Positions 43,350 to 52,809 of a stretch of DNA of 64,000 nt are shown piece by piece. The DNA is from an uncultured Campylobacter sp. Its GTDB lineage: Bacteria; Campylobacterota; Campylobacteria; Campylobacterales; Campylobacteraceae. The translations under genes and the position numbers were made by a program. Position 1 is the first letter of the stretch. Each line of letters starts with the position of its first letter. The notes under the pieces were generated by a model, which worked only from the letters and a program-made list of their open reading frames with translations, did no database searches and had not been told where the DNA came from. Where the stretch lies: assembly GCF_938039245.1 (NCBI RefSeq), contig NZ_CALHVN010000042.1:1-64000 (forward strand). Direction: 5' to 3'.

Positions 43350-43498
43350 TGCGTAAATCGCTTCTTTACGGCAATCGTCTTTGGCTAGTTTTTGTTTTTT
43401 TCGAGTCGTTTTTCGGGCTATTTTTGCGCGGTACTGAGTTAAATTTACCTCTTGCGCCGCGCTTATTTGTATATTATTTAGAGCTTAAATATGCTTAA
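43349..43498 (+). CDS. Candidate small membrane protein (49 residues) inside the importer operon
   Basis: A short frame that exactly fills the gap between binding protein and permease. The ATG overlaps the upstream stop (TAATG), and the stop lies eight bases inside the permease start region (43491). The product begins MRKSLLYGNRLWLVFVFFES and has one membrane-like segment (about 11-27), then a polar tail ending YYLELKYA. No strong Shine-Dalgarno is seen, so it would rely on coupling. It resembles nothing I know. It may be chance, but the double overlap is suggestive. Confidence 0.35.
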   Translation: MRKSLLYGNRLWLVFVFFESFFGLFLRGTELNLPLAPRLFVYYLELKYA

Positions 43499-44423
43499 AT
43501 TTATCGTTAAACGCCTGCTTTTGCTTATTCCCGTCATGTTTGCGGTTAGCGTTTTGATATTTGCGCTACTGCGGCTAAACGGCACAGACGCGGCTATGAG
43601 CTATCTAAACGCCTCGGGTATCGCGCCTACGGACGAGGCTTTGGCTCACGCTAGAGCGCAGCTTAACCTAGATAAGCCGATTTTTGAGCAGTACGCGGTT
43701 TGGCTAAAAGACGCCTCTAGCCTAAATTTCGGCGCGTCATACATTACCGGTAGGGCTGTTAGCGAGGATATGGCGCACTATTTTCCGGCCACGCTAAAGC
43801 TAGCTGCGCTAGGGCTATTTTTCACGCTTGTTTTGTCCGTTCCGATGGGCATACTTTCAGCGATCTATAATGATAAATTTATCGACTACGCCGTGAGGTT
43901 TGTTTCGTTTTTGGGCGTTTGTACGCCGAATTTTTGGCTAGGATTTTTGTTGATTTTGCTATTTTCCGTGCATCTTAAAATTTTACCGCCTTTTGGCGCG
44001 GGCGGAATTTCTCATCTTTTGATGCCGGCTTTTGCGATATCTTTTATGTCTATCGCGGTAAATTCTCGCCTCATCCGCGCAAATTTACTCGAAATCAAAA
44101 GCAAACGCCACGTGAGCTATGCTAGGATGCGCGGATTATCCGCCTCTCGCGTACTCTTTAGCCACGTGTTTAAAAACGCTTCGCTGCCGGTCGTTACGGC
44201 GCTTGGTATGCATATAGGCGAGCTAGTAGGCGGCGCGATGGTGATAGAAAGCGTATTTGCGTATCCGGGCATCGGCAGATATGCGGTCGAGGCCATCATA
44301 AACAACGACTATCCCGTGATTCAGTGCTTTATTTTACTGATGGCGTTTGCGTTTGCTATTAGCAACCTCGTTATAGACGTGCTTTACGCCTTTATAGATC
44401 CCCGTATAAGGACTAACGCGTGA
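43491..44423 (+). CDS. ABC importer permease (NikB/DppB family)
   Basis: Inner-membrane permease, 310 residues and six membrane helices. Begins MLKFIVKRLLLLIPVMFAVS, typical of NikB/DppB; LNLDKPIFEQYAVWL follows, and the EAA-type loop near 200-240 reads YARMRGLSASRVLFSHVFKN. GGAMVIESVFAYPGIGRYAV is the family C-terminal block. It overlaps the second permease gene by four bases. Confidence 0.9.
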   Translation: MLKFIVKRLLLLIPVMFAVSVLIFALLRLNGTDAAMSYLNASGIAPTDEALAHARAQLNLDKPIFEQYAVWLKDASSLNFGASYITGRAVSEDMAHYFPATLKLAALGLFFTLVLSVPMGILSAIYNDKFIDYAVRFVSFLGVCTPNFWLGFLLILLFSVHLKILPPFGAGGISHLLMPAFAISFMSIAVNSRLIRANLLEIKSKRHVSYARMRGLSASRVLFSHVFKNASLPVVTALGMHIGELVGGAMVIESVFAYPGIGRYAVEAIINNDYPVIQCFILLMAFAFAISNLVIDVLYAFIDPRIRTNA

Positions 44424-45229
44424 AAAAAATTTGGCTGGTTTTTGCCTGTTTTACCGCGTTTGCGATGATTTTTATCATGCTTTTCGCGCCTTTGCTAGCG
44501 CCATTTGATCCAAACGAGATCGATTTAGCAGCTAAATTTGAGCCTGCCAGTCTTTCTCATTTTTTAGGCACGGATCATCTTGGCAGAGACGTATTTTCTA
44601 GGCTTTTATCGGCTACTAGCATATCGCTGGGTTCGGCGTTTGCGACTATTTTTTTGATACTTTTTTTGGGGATTTTAGTCGGCGGGACGGCGGGATTCGT
44701 CGGCGGACGAACGGATCAAATTTTAATGCGGGTTTGCGACGTGTTTTTTAGCGTGCCTACCGTCATTTTAGCGCTATTTTTAGTGGGGGTTTTAGGGACG
44801 GGAATGATAAACGTCGTTATCGCTATCTCCGCATCGCACTGGGCGTGGTACGCTAGGATAGTGCGCAGTATCGTACTAAGCCTAAAAAATGCCGATTACG
44901 TGCTGATAACTAGGACTTCGGGCGCAAGCGAAACGGTAAATTTCAAAAAAAATATGCTCCGTCCGATCATCGCTCAGTGTGCGGTGCTGGCGTCTTTAGA
45001 TATAGGACATATCGTGCTGCATATTTCAGGGCTTAGCTTTTTAGGTCTTGGCGTAAAAGCGCCCGCGGCCGAGTGGGGCGTGATGATTAGCGACGCCAAG
45101 GAGTACGTTTTTAGCCATCCCGAGCTTATTTTTTATCCGGGTATCGCGATATTTTTGTGCGTGATGAGCTTTAATATCATCGGCGAGAACCTACAAGAGC
45201 GCCTAGGCGCGGTATCGGAGGATAGATGA
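44420..45229 (+). CDS. ABC importer permease (NikC/DppC family)
   Basis: Second permease of the importer, 269 residues. Starts with GTG at 44420 overlapping the preceding stop (GTGA). Family features: APFDPNEIDLAAKFEPASLS, HFLGTDHLGRDVFSRLL, and the EAA loop VLITRTSGASETVNF with LGLGVKAPAAEWGVMIS near the end. Six helices. It overlaps the ATPase gene by four bases (ATGA). Confidence 0.9.
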   Translation: MKKIWLVFACFTAFAMIFIMLFAPLLAPFDPNEIDLAAKFEPASLSHFLGTDHLGRDVFSRLLSATSISLGSAFATIFLILFLGILVGGTAGFVGGRTDQILMRVCDVFFSVPTVILALFLVGVLGTGMINVVIAISASHWAWYARIVRSIVLSLKNADYVLITRTSGASETVNFKKNMLRPIIAQCAVLASLDIGHIVLHISGLSFLGLGVKAPAAEWGVMISDAKEYVFSHPELIFYPGIAIFLCVMSFNIIGENLQERLGAVSEDR

Positions 45230-47781
45230 GTCAGAGTCTGGCAAAGGATATTTTAGAAATTAAAAATTTATGCGTAAGCGCCGGACAAACGCAGCTGGTA
45301 CGCGGGCTAAATTTACGACTAGCTTCGGGACGCATAACCGCCCTCGTCGGAAAAAGCGGCAGCGGCAAGACGCTAAGCGCGCTAACCTTGCAAGGCTTTA
45401 CGCCCACGGGCTTAAGCTCTAGCGCGGATATTTTTTTAAACGGACGAAGGCTTGACGTCGCGGCGCGGCGCGGTAAAATTTTCGCCTCCGTTATGCAAAA
45501 TCCAAAAAGCGCGTTTAACCCTCTGCTAAGCATCGGCGCGCACGCTAAAGAGACCGCGGATGCGGCGAATTTGAGCCGAAATTTAGCGCCAGAAGCCGGA
45601 TTTTTTAAGGCGATGGGATTAGGAGTTAAAAGAGCTAAGGCCGCCTTTAAAAATCAGCCCGCTTCCGCGCAATCTCAAATCAAACTAGCCATGCGCGCGG
45701 TAGGGCTTGAGGAGGGCGCACTAAAGCTATATCCGCACGAGATGAGCGGCGGCATGTTGCAGCGAGCGATGATAGCTTTAGCTCTGCTTAGCGGGGCTAA
45801 ATTTATCGTCGCAGACGAGCCTACGACCGACCTTGATCTCGTTTCGCAGGCTAAAATTTTAACTCTCTTGCGCGACGCGGCGCGTCAAACGGGCGCGGGA
45901 GTGCTGCTGATAACGCACGATCTTTCCGTAGTGGCTAAGCTTGCGGACGATGTTTACGTTATGGAGCGGGGCGAACTAGCTCAAAGCGGCGATACGCGCG
46001 AGATATTTTCGGCGCCGACTTTGGCTGCGACAAGAGAGCTTTTGCGGGCTCATTTTGCGCTTTACGCCGGTATGACGGGAGAGTTTAGCCGCCAAAAAAC
46101 CGCAAATGAAGCTAAATTTATAAAACCCGGCGCCTATGATTTGCGGACGTTTAGCGCGCAAGTAGCGCAGGATTCTAAGCCGGGGTCTTGCAAGCTAAAA
46201 TTTAGCGAGGATAAATTTACCCAAGCTAACGAGCCTAAGGAACCCGAGCAAATTTATGCCCCGGGAGGGCTTCTTTGCGCGGCGGAGGCGAAATTCCACG
46301 CTCCAAGCGAGCCGCAAGGAGACGATCTAAAAGAGGGCTACAAGGACGAAAAACGCCTCTGCGCAGAGGCTAGCGACCCAAATGCTAAGACAAACCCTAA
46401 AACAAGTACCCAAACGGGCGCTCCTAAAAACGAACAAGACGCGCAAAGCTCGGACGCAAACAAAATAGCACAAAACGATAAGGATATGCAAAACCGCGCT
46501 TTGAGCCCGGAAAATGGGCGAAAAACAGCTTCGGTAAGCGCAAATGAGGATTTACCTAGCCAGGACGCGCCGATTTTTAAATTTAACGACGAGGCCGATT
46601 TTTTTGAACTAAAATCTCAAGCGGCGGAGCCAAATTTAGACACGCAAGACGAGCGTGTCAGCTATGACGGCGGCTATGTCTTTAGCTCCAGCAAAGATAA
46701 CTTGCTAGAGCAAGGCAAAGATACAAACGGTGCAAACAACGAAAAAACGAGCTTTGGCGTCAAAAACAAGGTAGATAAAAGCGCTATAAATTTAACGAAA
46801 AATCAAGCCGTTTGGGCCAAAGCGCATGCAAGTTTGATGGATAAAAACGCCGAAAATAGCGCAACCAAAACGCAGAGTCAAACAGCGTCCGCACAAGAGG
46901 ACGCAAACAAAGCCGCGCTAGACGATGCTGCTTTTGCTGACTGCTGGCAAACGCACCAGGACCTGACCTGGCCTAATGCAGAAGAAAACACTCGCGACCC
47001 CAAGCTCTCGCCTCTACTAAAGTCATGCGGTATCGGCTTCGGATTTGAGAGCGTATCGTTTTTGGGCAAGCGTACTCGCAAGGACGTTTTAAAGGGCGTT
47101 AGCTTTGAGATAAGGCAGGGCGAGGCTCTGGGGCTACTGGGCAAATCAGGCTGCGGCAAAAGTACGCTAGCCAAGGTTTTGACCGGGCTTTTGCATCCTA
47201 GCGAGGGCTGGGTGGAATTTGATGGCCGTAGACTAAATTTAACGGATTTGGATGCAAAAAGGGAGTTTTATTCGCAAGCTCAAATCGTATTTCAAGACGC
47301 GCCAAGCGCCGTAAATCCGCGATTAAGCGTGCGAGAAGTTATCGAAGAGCCGCTGCTATATCTAACCCGCATGCCCGCGGCGCAGCGACTAGAGCGCATA
47401 AGGCGGCTACTAAAAACGCTTGAGATAGACGAGAGTTTTTTAAACAAAAAAGCCTCGTTATTAAGCGGAGGACAGCTCTCGCGGGTAACGATTGCGCGCG
47501 CTTTGGCGGCTGAGCCTAGGCTGGTCGTTTTAGACGAAGCGCTAAGCTCTCTTGACGCGCCTTTGCAAACATCGATCCTGCGTGTGCTTGAGCGGCTAAA
47601 GGGTAAAATTTCGTTTCTTTTTATCACGCACGACATTAGGCTCGCGCGGATATTTTGTGACCGTATCGTTTTGATGGATGAGGGGCGTATCGTGCAGACG
47701 GCTACGGCTTTTCAGAGCTTTACCTGTGCGGCGGGTAAGGAGCTAGAAAGCGCCGTACTGCCTCCGTTTCCGAGTTTTTAG
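45226..47781 (+). CDS. Fused double ATPase of the importer (NikD-NikE / DppD-DppF)
   Basis: A single 851-residue protein carrying both ATPases of the importer. Domain 1 (about 8-280): Walker A GKSGSGKT (42-49), signature HEMSGGMLQRAMIALAL (about 172), Walker B IVADEPTTDLD. Domain 2 (about 600-845): Walker A GKSGCGKST (about 639), LSGGQLSRVTIARALA, LVVLDEALSSLD. Between them lie about 320 residues of charged, Asn/Lys/Gln/Ser-rich low-complexity sequence. In C. jejuni and most bacteria these are two proteins. The reading frame is open throughout, so this is a real fusion, not a frameshift artefact. Confidence 0.88.
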   Translation: MSQSLAKDILEIKNLCVSAGQTQLVRGLNLRLASGRITALVGKSGSGKTLSALTLQGFTPTGLSSSADIFLNGRRLDVAARRGKIFASVMQNPKSAFNPLLSIGAHAKETADAANLSRNLAPEAGFFKAMGLGVKRAKAAFKNQPASAQSQIKLAMRAVGLEEGALKLYPHEMSGGMLQRAMIALALLSGAKFIVADEPTTDLDLVSQAKILTLLRDAARQTGAGVLLITHDLSVVAKLADDVYVMERGELAQSGDTREIFSAPTLAATRELLRAHFALYAGMTGEFSRQKTANEAKFIKPGAYDLRTFSAQVAQDSKPGSCKLKFSEDKFTQANEPKEPEQIYAPGGLLCAAEAKFHAPSEPQGDDLKEGYKDEKRLCAEASDPNAKTNPKTSTQTGAPKNEQDAQSSDANKIAQNDKDMQNRALSPENGRKTASVSANEDLPSQDAPIFKFNDEADFFELKSQAAEPNLDTQDERVSYDGGYVFSSSKDNLLEQGKDTNGANNEKTSFGVKNKVDKSAINLTKNQAVWAKAHASLMDKNAENSATKTQSQTASAQEDANKAALDDAAFADCWQTHQDLTWPNAEENTRDPKLSPLLKSCGIGFGFESVSFLGKRTRKDVLKGVSFEIRQGEALGLLGKSGCGKSTLAKVLTGLLHPSEGWVEFDGRRLNLTDLDAKREFYSQAQIVFQDAPSAVNPRLSVREVIEEPLLYLTRMPAAQRLERIRRLLKTLEIDESFLNKKASLLSGGQLSRVTIARALAAEPRLVVLDEALSSLDAPLQTSILRVLERLKGKISFLFITHDIRLARIFCDRIVLMDEGRIVQTATAFQSFTCAAGKELESAVLPPFPSF

Positions 47782-48998
47782 CCTGTTTTATTTAAAATTT
47801 AGGCTACGTATCGGCTCGCTTTTTTAGCCGTTTTAAAAATTTATAGCCGATTTAGGGTCGTTGCGGCGTGATATAGCGCTAGTTTTTTGCATACCGACAA
47901 ACTCTTGCGGTTAGATTTTAGTTAAACTTGCTCGGCGATTAAAATGGCTTTAGCATTAAATAATTAATGTAGTTAAATTTAAATAGTGTTTATAAAATAT
48001 CCGTCGCGAAGTCTAAGGCTTTGATTTTACTCGGCTCGTTAAGGCGGCTATGGGCGCTATTTTACCGCCTTTTTATTGCTTTAAGGGAAGCTTATTTGTG
48101 TAGATACGGCGCAGCGGCTTAAGGCGCCAAATCGCTTCAGAAGTAACGCCTAAAGCGCTATATAGCGCCAAAATACCGCCGTGATTTGATGTTTGTAACA
48201 AAATTTCGGTTAAGATTAAAATAGCTAAATTTACGGCATTGCGGTAAAAAGCCGCTTTTTAGCACAAATCGCAAAAATTTAGCGATCAGATCGGCATAAT
48301 CGGTAAGATTCCGTAATATTTTATATATAATTTTACGAAAAATATTATGTATTTCTGTAAATTTGCTGCATATTAGTGCGGTTTATTAAATTTTACGACC
48401 GTAAAATTACATATTCATAGATATTCTGCGCTTTAGGATTAACGAATCTCGCATTTTACGTTAAATTTGATACAAAAATACGGCGACTCGGGAATAAGCG
48501 GCGGTAAATTTAAAATTTATTTCTAGTAAGCCAAATCAAATCTGAAAGAAAATATTTAATATTTTTGCTAATTTATAAACCCAAAAAACTCTTAAATTTT
48601 TAAACCTACGGCCGAGCTCGTAATCCGGCCCCAAAAACATATAATGTCGCCTAAAATTTTAAAAAAATTAGAAAGTAAAAAATCATTTTTGGTTTTTTTA
48701 AAAGTACCGTGCAAATTTAGCTAATTTTTCTCGTTTTTCTCGTTTTGCTAAAACGCGATAAATGCGCGAAGCTTACGCCGTGAAAGTACGGATTTATGTG
48801 GCAAATTGGGCAAAACTGGCAAAATCCGCACTTGAACAAACGCTAAAAAACAAAGACGCAAACGAGTAAGAATTTAAAATAAATTTTTTAAAAACATCGC
48901 ATAAAAATCCAAAAAGCCCGAAATAAAAATTACAGACGGGCAAGCAAAGCGCGAGGATTACGGCTGTTTAAATGCCTCAAGCAACGGGCTTAGCGGCG
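47782..48998. other. 1.2-kb gene-free region next to xerH
   Basis: No credible ORF on either strand, no tRNA or rRNA. It becomes AT-rich toward 48300-48700. Visible: a weak hairpin after the ATPase gene (TAGCCT / AGGCTA, 47780-47805), the 14-bp perfect palindrome GCGCTATATAGCGC at 48155-48168, and the xerH terminator at the far end. The XerH recombination site (difH) is usually close to xerH, but I could not identify it with confidence. Confidence 0.5.
48916..48941 (-). terminator. Terminator after xerH
   Basis: Minus strand stem GCCCG / CGGGC with a 16-base loop, followed by TTTTT; about 60 bp beyond the xerH stop. Confidence 0.55.
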
Positions 48999-50063
48999 TT
49001 ACTCCTCGCTTAGTTCCTCGGCTACCTGCGCGGCGAGCTTTAGCTTTTCGCTATCAAAATGCGTGTAAATGCGCGAGGTGTTCAGACTCGCGTGCCCAAG
49101 CGCTTCTTGCACTAAAACCAGGTCTTTTTGCTTTTTGTAAAGCATCGTGGCAAAGGTATGACGCAGCATGTGAGCGCCGTTTTTTTCCTTACGGATGCCT
49201 GCTTTAAAGAGTATCTGCTCGACGATGCGGCTCACGTAGGCCTGCGTTAGGCGCGTGCCTTTTTTATTGATAAAAAGATAGCCTTCTTTATTTATGTAGT
49301 TTATCGCGATCGCGTCTAGGTGGACTTCGATGAGGCGGCGCTTGATCATGACGACGCGGTATTTGTTACCTTTGCCGCGGATTCTTATGACGTAGAGCTC
49401 GCCGTCCTCGGTTATGTCTTTGCGCTTTAGGTTTAGCGCTTCGCTCACGCGTATGCCGGTAAAAATGATAATTTTGATGATGAGCTTATTGCGATTGGCG
49501 TTGCTTTTAAACTCCGCATTTTCGATCGCTTCCAAGAATCTCTTGACCTCATCCTCGCTCATAAACTCAGGCAGCTTTTGCCCGCGCGCTCCGCCCACGC
49601 CGCCCCAGTTTTTTAGCTCGATGTCAAAGACGTGCGCCTTGCCGTCCTCTTCGTTTTGCTTATCCAAAAATGCGAAAAAATTTATCGCGCTTATGCGGTA
49701 GTTTTTCTTACTCGCGTCGCTAAGCCCGCCCGTGACGCTAGCTAGCACCTCGCTTAGCAGCTCTTCGTCGATCTGCTTTAGGCTCTCTAGCTCGTAAAAT
49801 TTGAGCGTCTCGAATATCTTTTTAAGCGGATTAAAGTATGTATTTATGCCAGTTAGTCCCGCGTTTCTAGCCGATTTTACGAGGCCGTCTAGCTGGTCGA
49901 TGTTTTTTATCTCGCGGCTAAGGGCGAAATTTACGCTTGCTAGCGCCTTTGGGTCGCGAAGCTCTTTGTTTGAGAGCGAGCTAAGCTTAAATTTGACGTA
50001 ACGAGTCAGCCAAAATATAAACGAGTTTTCAAAACTATCCTTGCAATCAAGCGCGTATTTCAA
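48999..50063 (-). CDS. xerH: Tyrosine recombinase XerH
   Basis: Single-recombinase chromosome-dimer resolution enzyme of Epsilonproteobacteria, acting at difH near the terminus. 354 residues, longer than XerC/XerD (about 300) as expected of XerH. All catalytic residues are visible: Arg205 (FTGIRVSEAL), Lys231 (RGKGNKY), His298 and Arg301 (HMLRHTF), His324 (LGHASL) and Tyr333 (RIYTHF). The N-terminal half (1-160) is the core-binding domain. Not a phage integrase: no att-like repeats or phage genes are near. A 1.2-kb gene-free region lies downstream. Confidence 0.9.
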   Translation of the reverse strand: MKYALDCKDSFENSFIFWLTRYVKFKLSSLSNKELRDPKALASVNFALSREIKNIDQLDGLVKSARNAGLTGINTYFNPLKKIFETLKFYELESLKQIDEELLSEVLASVTGGLSDASKKNYRISAINFFAFLDKQNEEDGKAHVFDIELKNWGGVGGARGQKLPEFMSEDEVKRFLEAIENAEFKSNANRNKLIIKIIIFTGIRVSEALNLKRKDITEDGELYVIRIRGKGNKYRVVMIKRRLIEVHLDAIAINYINKEGYLFINKKGTRLTQAYVSRIVEQILFKAGIRKEKNGAHMLRHTFATMLYKKQKDLVLVQEALGHASLNTSRIYTHFDSEKLKLAAQVAEELSEE

Positions 50064-50387
50064 GATATTTTCCTTAAATTTATAAAAATGTGAAAAGCAT
50101 TATAGCTAAAATCTGCGCTATTTTGCCCGTCTAAAATCGTTTAATCTTTGTATAAATTTAATGTCGCAAATAAAGCTTTAAACGGCAAAAGGCGATAAAT
50201 TTAAGCGCACTAAATTACGAGGTAGCGATAAACCTAAATTTTGCGTTCGGATTTAGCAAAAGAGGGCAAATTTACGCAAAAATTTAGGCTTAAAGTTGCG
50301 CTTTTGCGGTAACGCGCATAAATTTACGTCGCACAAAACCCCCAAACCCAATGAGCCTAAATTTAGTCGAAAAATCGCTTACGAAAA
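50064..50387. other. Intergenic region between xerH and the DUF3137 gene
   Basis: 324 bp rich in AAATTT-type words. I see no gene, tRNA or clear hairpin. Confidence 0.45.
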
Positions 50388-51329
50388 TTATTGTAGATAA
50401 ATATCTAAGCTCAAATTTAGCTCGTCGATGACGCTAAGCATCTGCCTCACGTATCTTTGCTCGCGGCGAGCCTCGGCGATGTCTAGTTTATCAAAAAGCT
50501 GCCCCTCGAAAAAATTTCTCCTACTAAAGCAAAATAGATAAAATTTGTTATCCATAAAGGCCGCGCTCGGCGATTTTAGCGTGTTTTTGTAGGCCTTGAG
50601 CATATTTAGCTTGCCCATAAACGCAGGCGTGAGCAGATATCTCGCCTCCACCTTGTCGGTCGTAAAAACTCTAAAATTTTCGTTAAATTTGACGTCGTCG
50701 AGCAACTCTTTTTCGCCTAAAAATTTAGTATTAAAATCCTTGCTAACGGCGATTGTTTTGCCGTTAAATTTCTTGTTAAACTCGCACTTTAGCACGCTAC
50801 CTTTAAAGTCCGAATACTTATCAAACCCATACTTTAGCAGGATAAATGCGGCGACGTATTTGTTATTTATCCGCGGATATTCGCGCTCATGGCTAATAAT
50901 CTCGCACAAGTTAAATTTGACGCCTTTATATACGCCGCGCACGCTATCTTCGCTGTAAAATATGCTCGGTCTATAAATCCCCGCCGCGTCAAATTCGCTC
51001 TGCGAGATGCCGCCGTAAGAGCTATACGTAAAGCTCTCGTCGATATCTTTGATGAGCGCGGGGATAAAAACTTCTTTATAAAATTCGTTGTACTCGTTCT
51101 GTGCCCTGTCGATATCTACTAACTTTGACGATAGCCAAAATAGCAGACAAAAGAACAATATTAGTAAAACAGGGGCCACTCCGCTACCTAGATCAAAAAT
51201 CTTAAGCGCCGCTAAAAATAGGGCAAAAACGCCGATACAAAGGGCGATAAGAGTGGGCGTTCCAGCCGCTGCGGCTCGGCACTCTTTTTGTTTTTTCACG
51301 GTTAATAAAAATGCTTGCGAAAGGGTCAT
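50388..51329 (-). CDS. DUF3137 membrane protein
   Basis: 313 residues. Two membrane helices near the N-terminus (about 25-45 and 50-68) are followed by a soluble domain of the DUF3137 type: FIPALIKDIDESFTYSSYGG, GIYRPSIFYSEDSVRGVYKG and FNGKTIAVSKDFNTKF, then FRVFTTDKVEARYLLTPAFM. The soluble domain probably faces the cytosol. No function is established for the family. Stands alone between xerH and ackA. Confidence 0.75.
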   Translation of the reverse strand: MTLSQAFLLTVKKQKECRAAAAGTPTLIALCIGVFALFLAALKIFDLGSGVAPVLLILFFCLLFWLSSKLVDIDRAQNEYNEFYKEVFIPALIKDIDESFTYSSYGGISQSEFDAAGIYRPSIFYSEDSVRGVYKGVKFNLCEIISHEREYPRINNKYVAAFILLKYGFDKYSDFKGSVLKCEFNKKFNGKTIAVSKDFNTKFLGEKELLDDVKFNENFRVFTTDKVEARYLLTPAFMGKLNMLKAYKNTLKSPSAAFMDNKFYLFCFSRRNFFEGQLFDKLDIAEARREQRYVRQMLSVIDELNLSLDIYLQ

Positions 51330-51594
51330 TTGCTCGCTTTTGATTAAATTTTACGTAAATTTTGACCGAGCGCGGCTTAAAATAAAGTAAATTCGGGCGG
51401 GTAAATTTGAGCTAGAAATTTCAAAATTTGGAGTAAAATTCGACTCAGCGTAAATTTGAAATTTACCGCCGCTTTTAATCGTAAATTTAAGATCAAATTT
51501 GACCGAGTCCTAGAAGCGACTCGTCAAATTTGCTTTAAGCGCCAAATCAAAGCGGCAAACGCGCCGACAAAAGCTCAAATTTAAGCGGTCAAAT

Positions 51595-52809
51595 TTAGAG
51601 ATTTTCTATCACCCTTTTTGTTTCTAGCGCGATTTCTAGCTCCTCGTTAGTGGGTACGACGAGAGTTTTTACCGTAGCGCCAGAGGCGCTTAGATCGCGT
51701 ATGCCGCCGCTAGCGGCGAAATTTAGCTCGTGATCGATCCTGATACCCATGTGCGTTAGATCATTGCAGATTTTCTCGCGGCTATACGGGGCGTTTTCGC
51801 CGATACCGCCGGTAAAAACGACTGCGTCCACTCGGCCCAAAACCGCGTAATACGCGCCGATGTATTTTTTTATACGGTAGCAAAACATCTCAAAGGCTAG
51901 ATGCGCGCGCTCGTCGCCTTCGTGCATTTTGGCGACCACTTCGCGCATGTCGTTTGAGCCGCAGATGCCCAGCAGTCCGCTTTTTTTGTTTAAAAACGCG
52001 TCTATGCCATCAGCCGTGAGCTCGCCTAAATTTAAAAGATAAGTAAGCACCGCAGGATCCATATCGCCGCTTCTAGTGCCCATTATCAGGCCTTCTAGCG
52101 GGCTTAAGCCCATCGAGGTATCGACGCTTTTACCCCCTTGCACGGCACAGGCGGAGGCTCCGTTGCCAAGATGCAGCGAGATAGCGTTAAATTCCTCGTA
52201 CGGCACGCCTAGATACTCGGCTGCTTTTTTGGTTATGTAGTGGTGCGAAGTACCGTGAAAGCCGTATCTGCGGATATGTAGCCTCTTGCAAAGATCAAAC
52301 GGCAGAGCGTAGCGGTAGGCGTACTCGGGGATAGTTTGATGAAACACGGTATCAAAAACAACGACATGAGGCACTTTTTTGCCGCTTCCGTTTTTGTCCG
52401 TTTCTTGCATGGCGTTTCTTATGCCTGCTAGGTGGCCTGGGTTGTGAAGGGGCGCTAGAACGGAGTTTTGCTCGATTTTGGCGATCACGTCAGGGGTGAC
52501 TAGAGCCGAGTCGCTAAAGCTCTCGCCGCCGTGCACGATGCGGTGTCCGACGCCGTCAAGTTCGCTAAAATCATGCAAAATATTTGAGCTAGCAAACAGC
52601 CGCCTCATCGCCTCAAGCCCCTCGTGGTGGTCTTTTAGCGGCGCGCGCTCCTCGTAAATTTTATCCGCGCTAACGTCTTTTAGCTTGGCGTAGGAGCTTG
52701 TTTCGCCGATCTTTTCGACTAGGCCGCTAGCGATGACGCGGTTATCCGCCATATCAAAAAGCTGAAATTTAACCGACGAGCTGCCTGAGTTTAAAACCAA
52801 AATTTTCAC
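51595..52809 (-). CDS. ackA: Acetate kinase
   Basis: Converts acetyl phosphate and ADP to acetate and ATP. 404 residues from a GTG start at 52809; the sequence then reads (M)KILVLNSGSSSVKFQLF, exactly the family start. The Shine-Dalgarno AAGGAGG stands just upstream, and the start overlaps the pta stop by one base (TAGTG). A longer in-frame reading to 52881 adds an arginine-rich stretch that is pta sequence in another frame and is rejected. HRIVHGG, GFHGTSHHYI and LGNGASACAV are the phosphate and ATP motifs. Confidence 0.96.
   Translation of the reverse strand: MKILVLNSGSSSVKFQLFDMADNRVIASGLVEKIGETSSYAKLKDVSADKIYEERAPLKDHHEGLEAMRRLFASSNILHDFSELDGVGHRIVHGGESFSDSALVTPDVIAKIEQNSVLAPLHNPGHLAGIRNAMQETDKNGSGKKVPHVVVFDTVFHQTIPEYAYRYALPFDLCKRLHIRRYGFHGTSHHYITKKAAEYLGVPYEEFNAISLHLGNGASACAVQGGKSVDTSMGLSPLEGLIMGTRSGDMDPAVLTYLLNLGELTADGIDAFLNKKSGLLGICGSNDMREVVAKMHEGDERAHLAFEMFCYRIKKYIGAYYAVLGRVDAVVFTGGIGENAPYSREKICNDLTHMGIRIDHELNFAASGGIRDLSASGATVKTLVVPTNEELEIALETKRVIENL

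Noticed and set aside
43349..43490. The gap before the first permease as a terminator or attenuator
   Set aside because: No stable stem with a T-tract is seen, whereas an open frame fills the whole gap.
45226..47781. Fused ATPase as a sequencing artefact
   Set aside because: The linker is open and compositionally consistent for 320 codons, which a missed stop would not explain.
48999..50063. xerH as a phage or island integrase
   Set aside because: Length and all catalytic residues fit XerH; no att repeats, tRNA or phage genes are nearby.
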